From Cyanobacterium sp. T60_A2020_053 (GTDB taxonomy: Bacteria; Cyanobacteriota; Cyanobacteriia; Cyanobacteriales; Cyanobacteriaceae), in assembly GCA_015272165.1 (NCBI GenBank), contig JACYMF010000067.1, forward strand, positions 1 to 35,158: 35,158 bases of DNA. Reading direction: 5' to 3'. Below, piece by piece: positions 16,112 to 24,507 of this stretch; the first letter of the stretch is position 1; every line of letters starts with the position of its first letter. The position numbers were made by a program, and so were the translations under genes. The notes beneath the pieces were generated by a model. It searched no databases. It saw only the letters and a program-made list of their open reading frames with translations, and was not told the DNA's origin.

Positions 16112-16673
16112 AGTTTTTTGTTTATTTATTCAAAAAAACCTTTCTGAAAGGTATCAATTTTGATGTTGATTTTGGTTCCTCAATGGAAATTTACATTTAT
16201 TAATAATCAAGAACGCACACTAAGTTAACACGTCATTTTCTCTTGAACAGTCAAAAAAACTTATCATTGCCATTGTTTGAATCAATAATGGTTATTTTGC
16301 TTGACTAATTTGCCAACTTTGATCATAATTGAATGTTTATTTTGTTATGGAAACCTCCAAAAAATTTTAAATAACTAATCAATCAGAAAGCTAGGTTAGT
16401 ATCAATATTTACCGTTGAAGGCAGAGAAAGAAGAATAAGTAAAACGGCACAATGCTAAAGTTGATAAATCAATGACATGAGGGGATTAATCTTTCTTTCA
16501 TGAACTTTAGCGCCCGATCACAATGGAGAATTTTAGGCGAAATTGAGGTAATAATGATATGATTTGTCCTAGTAAATTAACACTAGAAAATCGGCTTTTT
16601 TGATAAGTAATAGTGAATATATTAATAAAGCTAATGTTCGTGATAATTTAAAGTTATCAATAAAGAGAGAAAA
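16112..16673. other. Intergenic region between divergent rlpA-like and purM genes
   Basis: This 562-bp AT-rich stretch must hold the promoters for both divergent genes. I see no coding region, no MITE copy and no strong hairpin. One AGCGCCC occurs at about 16509. AAAGAGAGAAAA directly precedes the purM ATG as a weak ribosome site. Promoter boxes could not be assigned convincingly. Confidence 0.5.
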
Positions 16674-17699
16674 ATGGATTACAAACAAGCTGGGGTGGAC
16701 ATTCAAGCGGGGAGAGAATTTGTTGATGGTATTGGGGAAGCGGTAAAAAGTACTTATCGCCCCGAAGTTTTGGGCGGATTGGGTGGTTTTGGTGGTTGTT
16801 TTGAGATGCCCACAGGGTATCGGCAACCGGTATTAATTTCTGGTACGGATGGAGTTGGCACAAAATTAAAAATTGCCCATCAAATGGATCGTCATGATAC
16901 GGTAGGCATAGATTTGGTGGCTATGTGCGTTAATGATATTCTTACTTCGGGCGCTGAACCTTTATTTTTTCTTGATTATCTTGCTACGGGTAAGTTAAAC
17001 CCCACCCAATTACAGGAAGTGGTGATGGGTATTGCGGAAGGTTGTCGGCAAAGTGGATGTGCGCTTTTGGGGGGTGAAACGGCGGAGATGCCCGGTTTTT
17101 ATCAAGCAGGAGAGTATGATTTAGCGGGTTTTTGTGTGGGAGTGGTAGAAAAAAGTAAAATTTTAGATGGTAAGAATGTCAAGGTAGGGGATAAAGCCAT
17201 CGCCCTTGCTAGTAGTGGTATTCATAGTAATGGTTTTTCTTTGGTACGCAAAATTATCGAGGTTAATAACCTTACTTGGCAAGATAAACCCTCAGAATTG
17301 GGGGGAAAAAGTTTGGGGGAAATTTGTCTCACTCCCACCCAAATCTATGTTAAACCAGTGTTAGGGGCGCTGAAAGCGGATGTTGGTATTAAAGCCATGG
17401 CACATATTACGGGGGGAGGGATTCCTGAGAATTTGCCCCGTTGTTTACCAGATCATCTGACGGTGGAGGTAAATTTGAGTAGTTGGGCATTTGCGCCAAT
17501 TTTTCGGTGGTTGGCAAAAATGGGTAATGTGAAGTTAGCTGATATGTTAGATACTTTTAATGTGGGAGTGGGTTTTGTGGTGATTGTTTCTCCTGATTGT
17601 GAAACGGAAACATTAAGTTATTTTGAATCTCAAGATATTGATTGTTTTTGTATGGGGGAAATTATTGAGGGTGATAAAGAGATTAAATTTGTTGAGTAA
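16674..17699 (+). CDS. purM: Phosphoribosylformylglycinamidine cyclo-ligase
   Basis: The 341-residue AIR synthetase performs the ATP-dependent ring closure of FGAM to AIR in purine synthesis. It has the family's opening [20 protein letters not shown], the glycine-rich [14 protein letters not shown], the nucleotide/substrate region [36 protein letters not shown] and the C-terminal [14 protein letters not shown]. Length and motif order are standard. It is alone on its strand, with a 515-bp repeat-filled gap before minC. Confidence 0.97.
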   Translation: MDYKQAGVDIQAGREFVDGIGEAVKSTYRPEVLGGLGGFGGCFEMPTGYRQPVLISGTDGVGTKLKIAHQMDRHDTVGIDLVAMCVNDILTSGAEPLFFLDYLATGKLNPTQLQEVVMGIAEGCRQSGCALLGGETAEMPGFYQAGEYDLAGFCVGVVEKSKILDGKNVKVGDKAIALASSGIHSNGFSLVRKIIEVNNLTWQDKPSELGGKSLGEICLTPTQIYVKPVLGALKADVGIKAMAHITGGGIPENLPRCLPDHLTVEVNLSSWAFAPIFRWLAKMGNVKLADMLDTFNVGVGFVVIVSPDCETETLSYFESQDIDCFCMGEIIEGDKEIKFVE

Positions 17700-17706
17700 T
17701 TAATTA

Positions 17707-17870
17707 GGGTCTGCTGAATAAATCAAAACCCTTGTCTAATAAAGGTTTTAAGCACAATAAAACTCAAAAAAGTGCCAAAAATAATCTTTTTTTGCCAAAA
17801 AATCTGTATTTCTGATCCCCTAATCAAAAATTATTGATACAAATGAGCAATTTATGAAAACTAACTATTT
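17707..17870. repeat. Possible insertion-sequence end
   Basis: GGGTCTGCTGAATAAATC, followed by CTCAAAAAAGTGCCAAAAAT and TTTTTTGCCAAAAAATC, resembles the terminal region of an insertion sequence that I recall from related cyanobacteria. No transposase remains and no matching second end was found. Treat this as a candidate only. Confidence 0.3.
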
Positions 17871-17895
17871 GGCTTAATTCTTTAATTTATGAGCA

Positions 17896-17972
17896 TTTCA
17901 CCGCGAAACCTGACACCCGAAACCTGACACCTCCCCCTCACCAAAATACTTTTTCAGCAACCCCTAATTAGG
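17896..17972. repeat. CAGGTGTC-type repeat block, copy 2 (inverted)
   Basis: AACCTGACACCCGAAACCTG, ACACCTCCCCCTCACC and CTTTTTCAGCAACCCCTAAT form the reverse-complement relative of 14961-15028. Confidence 0.8.
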
Positions 17973-18033
17973 ATATGAGAATCAAATCTTTAGTTATGCT
18001 AAAGTCTTAGAAGAATTGAAAATTTGCCCTTTT

Positions 18034-18190
18034 AATATCAAGTTCGGATAATTAATTAGTTAGAAAAAGATTGCATCTTCGCAATTTACCCACCGTGTAA
18101 TGAATTACACGGCTAATGACATCTCGTTCAATAAATTGAACTAAGATTGTTTTTAACCGATTTATAAGTGATTAAATGAACTTGACATAA
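18034..18190. repeat. MITE-like repeat, copy C (no nested insert)
   Basis: This copy has the clearest ends: TATCAAGTTCG (18036) and GAACTTGACATAA (18178-18190). The palindromes are at 18093-18112 and 18126-18141. Where copies B, D and E carry the GATC-bounded insert, this one reads AAGTGATTAAATGAACTT, the presumed empty site. It ends 25 bp before the minC start and may influence minC expression. Confidence 0.85.
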
Positions 18191-18215
18191 CTTTGCCCTT
18201 TTACCCTAAAATTCC

Positions 18216-19016
18216 ATGACTGAAACAGAAAATCAAGAGTTACCAGAGGAAGTGGAATCTCCCAGCGCCCCTCTCCTCGCCGTAAAAGAACAAATCCACT
18301 TACGCAAAAAAGGGGATATTGTTTATATCACATTACCGTCAATCCGTGTGATGGAAGGCTCGGCTTGGAGAATTTTGATGGATGATTTTAAAGGGAGATT
18401 ACCAAAAATTGATCAATCATGGTTAGAGCAAACTAAAGCGCACCTCGAAGCGCAAGATCGATTATTGGATAGTAGGCAAATCAAGGAATTAGAGCAGATT
18501 TTAGAGCAAATTAAACTAAAACTGGATTTAATCATCACTACACGCCGTCAAACTGCGGTGGCGGGCGCTAGTGCCGGTTACTCGGTGCAACAGGATGCGA
18601 ATATTTCCCTGTTTGCCACTGCTGAAACTAGCCAAGATTTAGCAGAACCTTTGTACTTAAAAAATACTTTACGCTCAGGCACAGAAATTATCCATCCCAG
18701 TAGTGTCATTGTGCGAGGGGATGTTAACCCCGGGGCAAGTATTATTGCTGGAGGAGATGTTTATGTGTGGGGTAGTCTAAAAGGTATTGCCCATGCCGGG
18801 GCTAGTGGCGATAGACGGGCGCTGATTATGGCTTTACGACTGATTCCAACTCAAATCAGGATTGCTGAGTTGGTGGCACGGGCGCCGGATACCCCTCCAG
18901 AAGATAATATGGCGGAAGTTGCTTACATCGGCTTACAAGGAATTAGGATTAGGGGCGCTGTTTATTTCAATAAAATTCACAGCTTTGACGCTCAACAACA
19001 ATGTTGGATTAGTTAA
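18216..19016 (+). CDS. minC: Septum site-determining protein MinC
   Basis: The 266-residue protein inhibits FtsZ ring formation away from mid-cell. The C-terminal beta-helix domain (about residues 155-235) is clear: GTEIIHPSSVIVRGDVNPGA, SIIAGGDVYVWGSLKG and AHAGASGDRRALIMAL. The N-terminal domain (about 28-110) is recognisable from KGDIVYITLP and the following helices. The first 27 residues are acidic and variable. MinC normally acts with membrane-bound MinD, usually encoded next door with MinE in cyanobacteria. Here the next gene is a gamma-carbonic-anhydrase-like protein, so minC is detached from minDE. It contains four AGCGCCC/GGGCGCT motifs. Confidence 0.94.
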   Translation: MTETENQELPEEVESPSAPLLAVKEQIHLRKKGDIVYITLPSIRVMEGSAWRILMDDFKGRLPKIDQSWLEQTKAHLEAQDRLLDSRQIKELEQILEQIKLKLDLIITTRRQTAVAGASAGYSVQQDANISLFATAETSQDLAEPLYLKNTLRSGTEIIHPSSVIVRGDVNPGASIIAGGDVYVWGSLKGIAHAGASGDRRALIMALRLIPTQIRIAELVARAPDTPPEDNMAEVAYIGLQGIRIRGAVYFNKIHSFDAQQQCWIS

Positions 19017-19038
19017 TCTCACAACTCGAGTTTTTTAT

Positions 19039-19560
19039 ATGATTACTATGAAACAATTAACTCAAATTGATTTTCCTGAAGTTGCTTTCATTGCAGACAA
19101 TGCTAGTATTATGGGTGATGTTATCATTGGTAAAAATTCTAGTATTTGGTATGGTGCAGTGGTAAGGGGCGATGTAGAAAAAATTATCATCGGCAATTAC
19201 ACTAATATTCAAGATGGTGCTATCATTCATGGAGACCCGGGTAAACCTACCATATTAGAAGATTACGTTACCGTAGGACACCGTGCTGTGATCCACTCAG
19301 CGCACGTCGCCCAAGGCTGTTTAATTGGTATTGGGGCAATCATTCTCGATGGTGTTACCGTTGGAGAAGGCTCCATTATCGGTGCTGGTTCGGTTGTCAC
19401 TAAAGATGTTGCCCCTCGTAGTTTAATGGTAGGTATTCCCGCACGACAGGCGCGCGCCATAACTGAGGAAGAAGCAGAGGAATTAATTAAACACGCCAAA
19501 AAATATGCTCAATTAGGATTATTTCATAATGGCAAAAGTAATGATAATGGTTTTATTTGA
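19039..19560 (+). CDS. Gamma-carbonic-anhydrase-like hexapeptide repeat protein
   Basis: The protein has 173 residues from the ATG at 19039 (MITMKQL); a second ATG at 19048 is equally possible. The open frame runs upstream into minC in another frame, which I do not count. The left-handed beta-helix is evident from hexapeptide repeats (ADNASIMGDVIIGKNSSIWY, then NYTNIQDGAIIHGD, then VGEGSIIGAGSVV). The metal-ligand histidines of the gamma-CA fold are present in IIHGD, VGHRAVIH and SAHV. It belongs with the YrdA/PaaY-like group and lacks the RuBisCO-like repeats of CcmM. Carbonic anhydrase activity is inferred, not certain. It starts 23 bp after minC and is probably cotranscribed with it. Confidence 0.9.
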   Translation: MITMKQLTQIDFPEVAFIADNASIMGDVIIGKNSSIWYGAVVRGDVEKIIIGNYTNIQDGAIIHGDPGKPTILEDYVTVGHRAVIHSAHVAQGCLIGIGAIILDGVTVGEGSIIGAGSVVTKDVAPRSLMVGIPARQARAITEEEAEELIKHAKKYAQLGLFHNGKSNDNGFI

Positions 19561-19567
19561 TAAAGCC

Positions 19568-21769
19568 TTATTTGCCAAGATTAAATTTTTGAATTAAAGC
19601 CGTTGCCGATATAGAATTAACTGGTTTACTAAAAAAATATCCTTGGGCAAAATCACAACCCATAATTTTTAATTTATCTAAATCTTTTTCTGTTTCTACT
19701 CCTTCGGCAATGACATTCCTTTCTAAATTATGGGCTAAACTAATAATAGTTTGGACTATTTTTTCACTCTCTTGAGAATCATTGATATTTTTGACAAAAG
19801 ATTGATCAATTTTTATGGTATCAAAAGGTAAATCATGAAGATAACTTAAAGAGGAATAACCTGTGCCAAAATCATCTAAAGAAATAGTAATTTGATGTTC
19901 TTTAAATTTTAATAAAATTGCTTTTACTATATCCATTTGATTAATTAAAGAACTTTCTGTAATTTCAATTTTGACATTTTTCCCTTCTAATTGTGCTAAA
20001 TTTATCGTAGTTAATAAATTTTGATACAAATTAACATCATTGAATTGAAATGATGAAACATTAATACTAATATTTTTTGGAGCAAAATCAGCAAAATCAT
20101 TAAGCCATTGCTTCATTTGATTACAAGCCTGACGGAATATCCAACTACCTAACGGTAAAATTAAACCCGTTTCCTCTGTGCGTGGGATGAAGTGCGCTGG
20201 AGAGACAAAACCCCATTCAGGATGATGCCAACGAATTAAGGCTTCAAAGCTAATAATTTTATTACTTTTTATATCAATAATAGGCTGATAAAACAACTCA
20301 AATTCTGTTTGATTTTCTTGACTATCAAGATTATTTATTACTCTTCTTAATTCTCGATCCAATTCCATTGTTTTAGTAATTGCTTGATGCATTTCAGTAG
20401 TAAAAATAGCATAATTACCTTGTCCTTTTGTTTTCGCTTGATACATTGCCACATCACTATCCCTAATCATTTGCCCTACATTATCATAATTATTTTCATT
20501 AGTAGTAATACCGATACTAATATTACTGAATACAGTTTGATTATTAATAATAAATGGTTGTTTAAAACCTGCAATAATGTTTTTGGCAATGTCCACAGCT
20601 TCCGATAAATTACTAATTTTATCTAAACAAATTGCAAATTCATCTCCTCCTAGACGAACTGTTAAATAATTACTAAATTTCCTAAAACGCTCGGCAACTT
20701 TTTGCAATAAAATATCCCCTGTACTATGTCCTAAGCTATCATTAACTATTTTAAAGTTATCTAAATCAAGAAATAATAAAGCAAAAAATCTATTTTTGTT
20801 ATCGTTTTTGATTAATTTATTCAAACGTTCAAATAACAGCGCCCGATTCCCTAAATCTGTTAATTCATCGTGGTAGGCTTGGTAGGCTAAATGTTGGTTT
20901 ATTTGTTCTAATTCTTCAGTTCTTTCTTTAACTCTAGTTTCTAATTGTTTGTTTAATTCTTGTAACTGTAATTCTGAATTTTTTTGAGCTAAAATTCCTT
21001 GTTTTACCTGTTCATACATTTGAATAAAAGTTATGATAACATCTTGTAATTCATTATGATAAGGATAATTTAAAGAACTAAACTCAGGACATTCGGGAGA
21101 GGCATTACTTAAATATTTTCCTGCTTTAATTAAATCTTCTCTTAATCTTAAGATAGGATTAATAATATTAGGACCTAAAGCCATGAAAGTAGCAAGAGTA
21201 ACGAAAATAGAAATAATAATAATTAAGATAGTAATTCTTAAGAAATAAAGCCATAATTCACGACCATGAGAAGATATATCGTAGTTAATAATTAACAAAT
21301 ATTCTTGATTATTAAAATTAATAATATATCCCAATTCATAAGAATCATTATACTTTTTTCGATATTGTATTTTCTCATCAATAATTTCATTCAAAAATGA
21401 TTGACTAATATTTATTTCACCGAAGCCATTAACTCTATTTTGACTTTTTATTTCATAAATTCCAGCGCCCTTCACCCCATATTGATTATTAGTTTTAGCC
21501 ATTAATAAATCAAGAATATCCATGGCAGAAAAAGAAGTGAAATTAACGGTAACTAATTGAATTTTAGTATCCGAAATTAATTCCACTTGATTTAATAATT
21601 CTTTTTCTTTATTTCTTAGGGAAGGAATTAAAATAATAATTTCAATAGCAATAATACTCAGAAAAATTAAAAATACTAATCTTCGAGATAGTTTAGCATT
21701 GCACACTATTAAAAAACGCTGAAATTTTTTTGATAAAAATGAGGGCGGTTGAGGTGATAAATTAGTCAT
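19568..21769 (-). CDS. Membrane-bound GGDEF-EAL cyclic-di-GMP protein
   Basis: The 733-residue sensor has transmembrane helices at about 32-51 and 172-195, enclosing an extracytoplasmic domain of about 120 residues with no family I recognise. After a HAMP-like stretch and a coiled coil (about 255-290, rich in Leu/Glu/Gln) comes a GGDEF domain with intact RLGGDEFAI near 370. The allosteric RxxD site upstream of it is absent (RKFS), so product inhibition is probably lost. The EAL domain has EALIRWHHPEWG near 507, SINVS, EITES, LDDFGTGYSS, IKIDQSF and AEGVET, so phosphodiesterase residues are also intact. Net activity cannot be predicted. It overlaps the upstream permease by 4 bp (ATGA), implying translational coupling. 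Confidence 0.92.
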   Translation of the reverse strand: MTNLSPQPPSFLSKKFQRFLIVCNAKLSRRLVFLIFLSIIAIEIIILIPSLRNKEKELLNQVELISDTKIQLVTVNFTSFSAMDILDLLMAKTNNQYGVKGAGIYEIKSQNRVNGFGEINISQSFLNEIIDEKIQYRKKYNDSYELGYIINFNNQEYLLIINYDISSHGRELWLYFLRITILIIIISIFVTLATFMALGPNIINPILRLREDLIKAGKYLSNASPECPEFSSLNYPYHNELQDVIITFIQMYEQVKQGILAQKNSELQLQELNKQLETRVKERTEELEQINQHLAYQAYHDELTDLGNRALLFERLNKLIKNDNKNRFFALLFLDLDNFKIVNDSLGHSTGDILLQKVAERFRKFSNYLTVRLGGDEFAICLDKISNLSEAVDIAKNIIAGFKQPFIINNQTVFSNISIGITTNENNYDNVGQMIRDSDVAMYQAKTKGQGNYAIFTTEMHQAITKTMELDRELRRVINNLDSQENQTEFELFYQPIIDIKSNKIISFEALIRWHHPEWGFVSPAHFIPRTEETGLILPLGSWIFRQACNQMKQWLNDFADFAPKNISINVSSFQFNDVNLYQNLLTTINLAQLEGKNVKIEITESSLINQMDIVKAILLKFKEHQITISLDDFGTGYSSLSYLHDLPFDTIKIDQSFVKNINDSQESEKIVQTIISLAHNLERNVIAEGVETEKDLDKLKIMGCDFAQGYFFSKPVNSISATALIQKFNLGK

Positions 21770-22548
21770 AAGGTCTTTTCAGTTTGAATCATACGATAAT
21801 AAGAAAACCAGCCACTAATCATCATCATAATAGAGAAAACTAATAAAAACCAAAAATGATTTTTAATGTCATTAAAACTATCTCCATTTGCCCACAACTG
21901 AATCATGGCTTCATTCATGTGAAATATAGGGTTAAATTGAGCAATTTTTAATAACCCATCAGGAAATAGAGAAGTAGGTAAAAAAGTTCCTCCAATAATT
22001 AACAATGGTACTCCAAAAGTAGCAACAATAGCATTAACATCTTCTGTTCTTTTTGCCAAATTTGTGCCTAAAATTAAGCCCACTCCTACATAACTAGCAA
22101 TACTTAGAAAAAGAATAATTAGCCCTAAAAATACAGAGCCTTCGATAGTTTCTCCTAATAAAAATAAGGTAAAATAAACTAAAATTGTTTGCCCCATCCC
22201 CATAGAAAAGTGAGCCAAAAATATGCCTAAGAAATAAGAAACACCACTAAGAGGAGAAATAAATAAACGCTTGAGGGTTTTTTGTTCCCTTTCCGAAACT
22301 ACTGTAGAAACGCTACCACCCAGACAACTAAAGAATAAAGCAGCGCCCGTCAAACTGGTAGGCGCGCTTAATTTAAAGGCTTCTGATAGTTCTAAATTTG
22401 CCCTTTCCGAGAGAATATAACCGTTGATAAATAGAATAGAAAGAGGAAAAATTGACCAAAAAATTAAACTCCTTTTGCGCTTAATTAATTCCGTTAAAAT
22501 TCTCTGGCTGAGGGCGCTTGTTTCATAGTAATATTTACTAAAATTCAT
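21766..22548 (-). CDS. ABC-2 type transporter permease
   Basis: The 260-residue membrane protein has about six hydrophobic helices and the ABC-2 family pattern: an N-terminal cytoplasmic helix, AALFFSCLGGSVSTVVSERE, QKTLKRLFISPLSGVSYFLG (the coupling segment) and FGVPLLIIGGTFLPTSLFPD, QFNPIFHMNEA near the end. Such permeases pair with a separate ATPase to export drugs, polysaccharides or proteins. No ATPase gene is adjacent: upstream there is only MITE copy D and then natB. Its TGA stop overlaps the start of the GGDEF-EAL gene, making a two-gene operon. The ATPase must be encoded elsewhere or has been lost. Confidence 0.9.
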   Translation of the reverse strand: MNFSKYYYETSALSQRILTELIKRKRSLIFWSIFPLSILFINGYILSERANLELSEAFKLSAPTSLTGAALFFSCLGGSVSTVVSEREQKTLKRLFISPLSGVSYFLGIFLAHFSMGMGQTILVYFTLFLLGETIEGSVFLGLIILFLSIASYVGVGLILGTNLAKRTEDVNAIVATFGVPLLIIGGTFLPTSLFPDGLLKIAQFNPIFHMNEAMIQLWANGDSFNDIKNHFWFLLVFSIMMMISGWFSYYRMIQTEKTL

Positions 22549-22665
22549 TTTTTTGATGTGAATTATTGTGACAGGTAAATATTAAGCTAATTTGCAATTA
22601 AATGTATTAGTGGAGATAGGCAAGAGGCAATCGGTAAGCATTTGAGTTATTTTCAACACCTTATA

Positions 22666-22844
22666 ATATTACGTTCTGATAATTAGTTATAAATACATAA
22701 TATCTTCATCCTACATCCCACCGTGTAATGAATTACACGGAACCAACGGAATTACGTTCAATAAATTGAACTAAGATTATTTTAATTAATTTATAAGTGA
22801 TCGCGCAGCGGCAGCCTTCGGCTGATCAAACGAACTTGATATAA
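22666..22844. repeat. MITE-like repeat, copy D (with nested insert)
   Basis: The palindromes are at 22721-22740 and 22756-22771; the right end CGAACTTGATATAA is at 22831-22844. The GATC-bounded GCGCAGCGGCAGCC insert lies at about 22803-22827 and is identical to that in copy B. The left end is diverged (ACGTTCTGATAATTAG). The copy lies between natB (3' end) and the permease start, where an ATPase gene might have been expected. Confidence 0.85.
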
Positions 22845-22909
22845 AATGGCAAGTTAAATGCGTCTTAGCTTATCAATTGTCCATTGTCAATTATCCTTTG
22901 CCCCTTCAT

Positions 22910-24217
22910 CTAATTTTGAATAATGGGCGCAATAGTATCAATCACTTCCACACTACCATCAGCATTAACAGTCCAAACATCATAAACACCGATGACATCG
23001 CCATTATCATCAATATCCACATTACCACTAGCGCCCTGATAATTAATCTGCTCACCATTCTTGAGTAACTCCAGCGCTTGACAAGGATCACTTACAGGTG
23101 TACCTTCACCACCAGATACTAACTTAATATTATCCCTAATAGCTTCACCATTATTACTTCCAGCAGATTGCGCCGCTAACATCAATAATACCGTAGCATC
23201 CCAAGAATGAGGTACAAATGCACTCATTTCCGTACCAATTTTTTCTTGCCATAGCGCCCTCAGCATCTCCAGCGCCTCACCATCCGCGCCCGGAATTGTG
23301 CCTAAAGCGCCCTCCACAATAGAAGTACCATCAGTTTTTTTGCCCATTTGTTGACCAAAATCATCAGAATAAACCCCATCAGTCAACAACACCGTTACTC
23401 CATCCATTAACCCCTGCTTAAATGCAGATTGTAATAATAAACTACCGGTTTCCGCATAAACGATGGCGGCTACCCCATCAGGATTATTAGCAAAAGCTGA
23501 AGCCGCTTCCGTATCCAGAGTTGTCGCTTTAGGATCATAGCGCACGGGATTCGCTTCATTTAGGATCGTACCTCCTAAATCTTTAAAAGACTCCTGAAAT
23601 TTCTGCTCGAATCCTACCCCATAATCATTATTAATCACTACCGTCGAAACATTTTGAAAACCTTTTTGTCTAGCGAGGGCAGCCAAAGCTGGGGCTTGAT
23701 AACTGTCGGATGGGGCGGTGCGCGCCCAAAATCCATTAAATTCCCCATTCTGCGCCCTTTCCGTGAAAACGGGGCTAGTGCTACCCGGGGAAATCAACAT
23801 CACTTTATTTCTTACCGCCACATCTAGCGCAGCCGTAGAAACACTACTAGCAAATGATCCTACCACCCCATGGACTCGATCCACTTCCGTTAATTTCGTC
23901 ATGGCTTCACTACCTGCCACTGGATCGGTTTGGTCATCTTCTTTTATCAAGGTCACAGGATTACCATTAACACCGCCACAAGCGTTAACTGTATCTACCG
24001 CTAATTGCGCCGCTACAGGCATATTAGAACCCAAAGAAGCCAAATCTCCCGTAGTAGGAAACAGCGCCCCCAACCGCAAGGTATCATCACTGACGGGGGT
24101 TTCATTATTGCCAGTGTCTCCATTTTCGCTAGTTGTGCCAAATAAACCACAGCCCACGGTAAACCAGTTTAAACTAACCAAAAGTGTTAAAAATAGTTTT
24201 AATTTACGATTTTTCAT
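22910..24217 (-). CDS. natB: ABC transporter substrate-binding lipoprotein, NatB-like
   Basis: The 435-residue periplasmic-binding protein of the branched-chain amino acid class (type I fold) has a signal ending in WFTVGC, with Cys23 the lipidation site. A Gly/Asn/Asp/Thr-rich linker follows, then TLRLGALFPTTGDLASLGSN, VNACGGVNGNPVTLIKEDDQ, GVVGSFASSVSTAALDVA, ISPGSTSPVFTER and FWARTAPSDSYQAPALA. The ligand-contact Ser/Thr segments are intact. The closest match I recall is NatB, the neutral amino-acid binding protein of the cyanobacterial N-I system; the exact ligand is inferred. No membrane or ATPase partners are adjacent, as is common for nat genes. It contains several AGCGCCC motifs. Confidence 0.85.
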   Translation of the reverse strand: MKNRKLKLFLTLLVSLNWFTVGCGLFGTTSENGDTGNNETPVSDDTLRLGALFPTTGDLASLGSNMPVAAQLAVDTVNACGGVNGNPVTLIKEDDQTDPVAGSEAMTKLTEVDRVHGVVGSFASSVSTAALDVAVRNKVMLISPGSTSPVFTERAQNGEFNGFWARTAPSDSYQAPALAALARQKGFQNVSTVVINNDYGVGFEQKFQESFKDLGGTILNEANPVRYDPKATTLDTEAASAFANNPDGVAAIVYAETGSLLLQSAFKQGLMDGVTVLLTDGVYSDDFGQQMGKKTDGTSIVEGALGTIPGADGEALEMLRALWQEKIGTEMSAFVPHSWDATVLLMLAAQSAGSNNGEAIRDNIKLVSGGEGTPVSDPCQALELLKNGEQINYQGASGNVDIDDNGDVIGVYDVWTVNADGSVEVIDTIAPIIQN

Positions 24218-24507
24218 AGGTAATTGTCATCAAAGTTAAGATTTAGTTAAAATTTTATAGCTAAACTTTCATTAATTAACAAATTTTTTCAAAAATCGGA
24301 GTTAAGAAAATAGATGGGTAAGTTTAAGTTTATTGGTGCAGATAGTGAATATTTAAAGGTTTGAGTCATAAGACAACGGTTAAGAATGAGCTTAAGCCCA
24401 TTGACTTATTGTTTATATCTGATTCGTTGGCTCTTTTACCCACCTTAATCTTAAATGCTAATAATATTTTAAAATAGTCTTGGGAGTAATTTATCTCAAG
24501 GTGCATT
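24218..24507. promoter_or_regulatory. Divergent promoter region, natB and helicase gene
   Basis: This 290-bp AT-rich spacer separates divergent genes and must carry both promoters. AAGGTG at 24499-24504 is a good ribosome site for the helicase ATG at 24508. No MITE copy was seen. Specific promoter boxes could not be chosen with confidence. Confidence 0.45.

Noticed and set aside
18862-19038. Upstream extension of the gamma-CA-like gene into minC
   Set aside because: The extra residues are the out-of-frame translation of the minC C-terminus; the hexapeptide protein begins at 19039 or 19048.
23718-24239. A 173-codon plus-strand frame inside natB
   Set aside because: It lies wholly opposite a convincing natB reading frame, is rich in Ser/Thr/Pro as shadows of such genes are, and has no recognisable motif.
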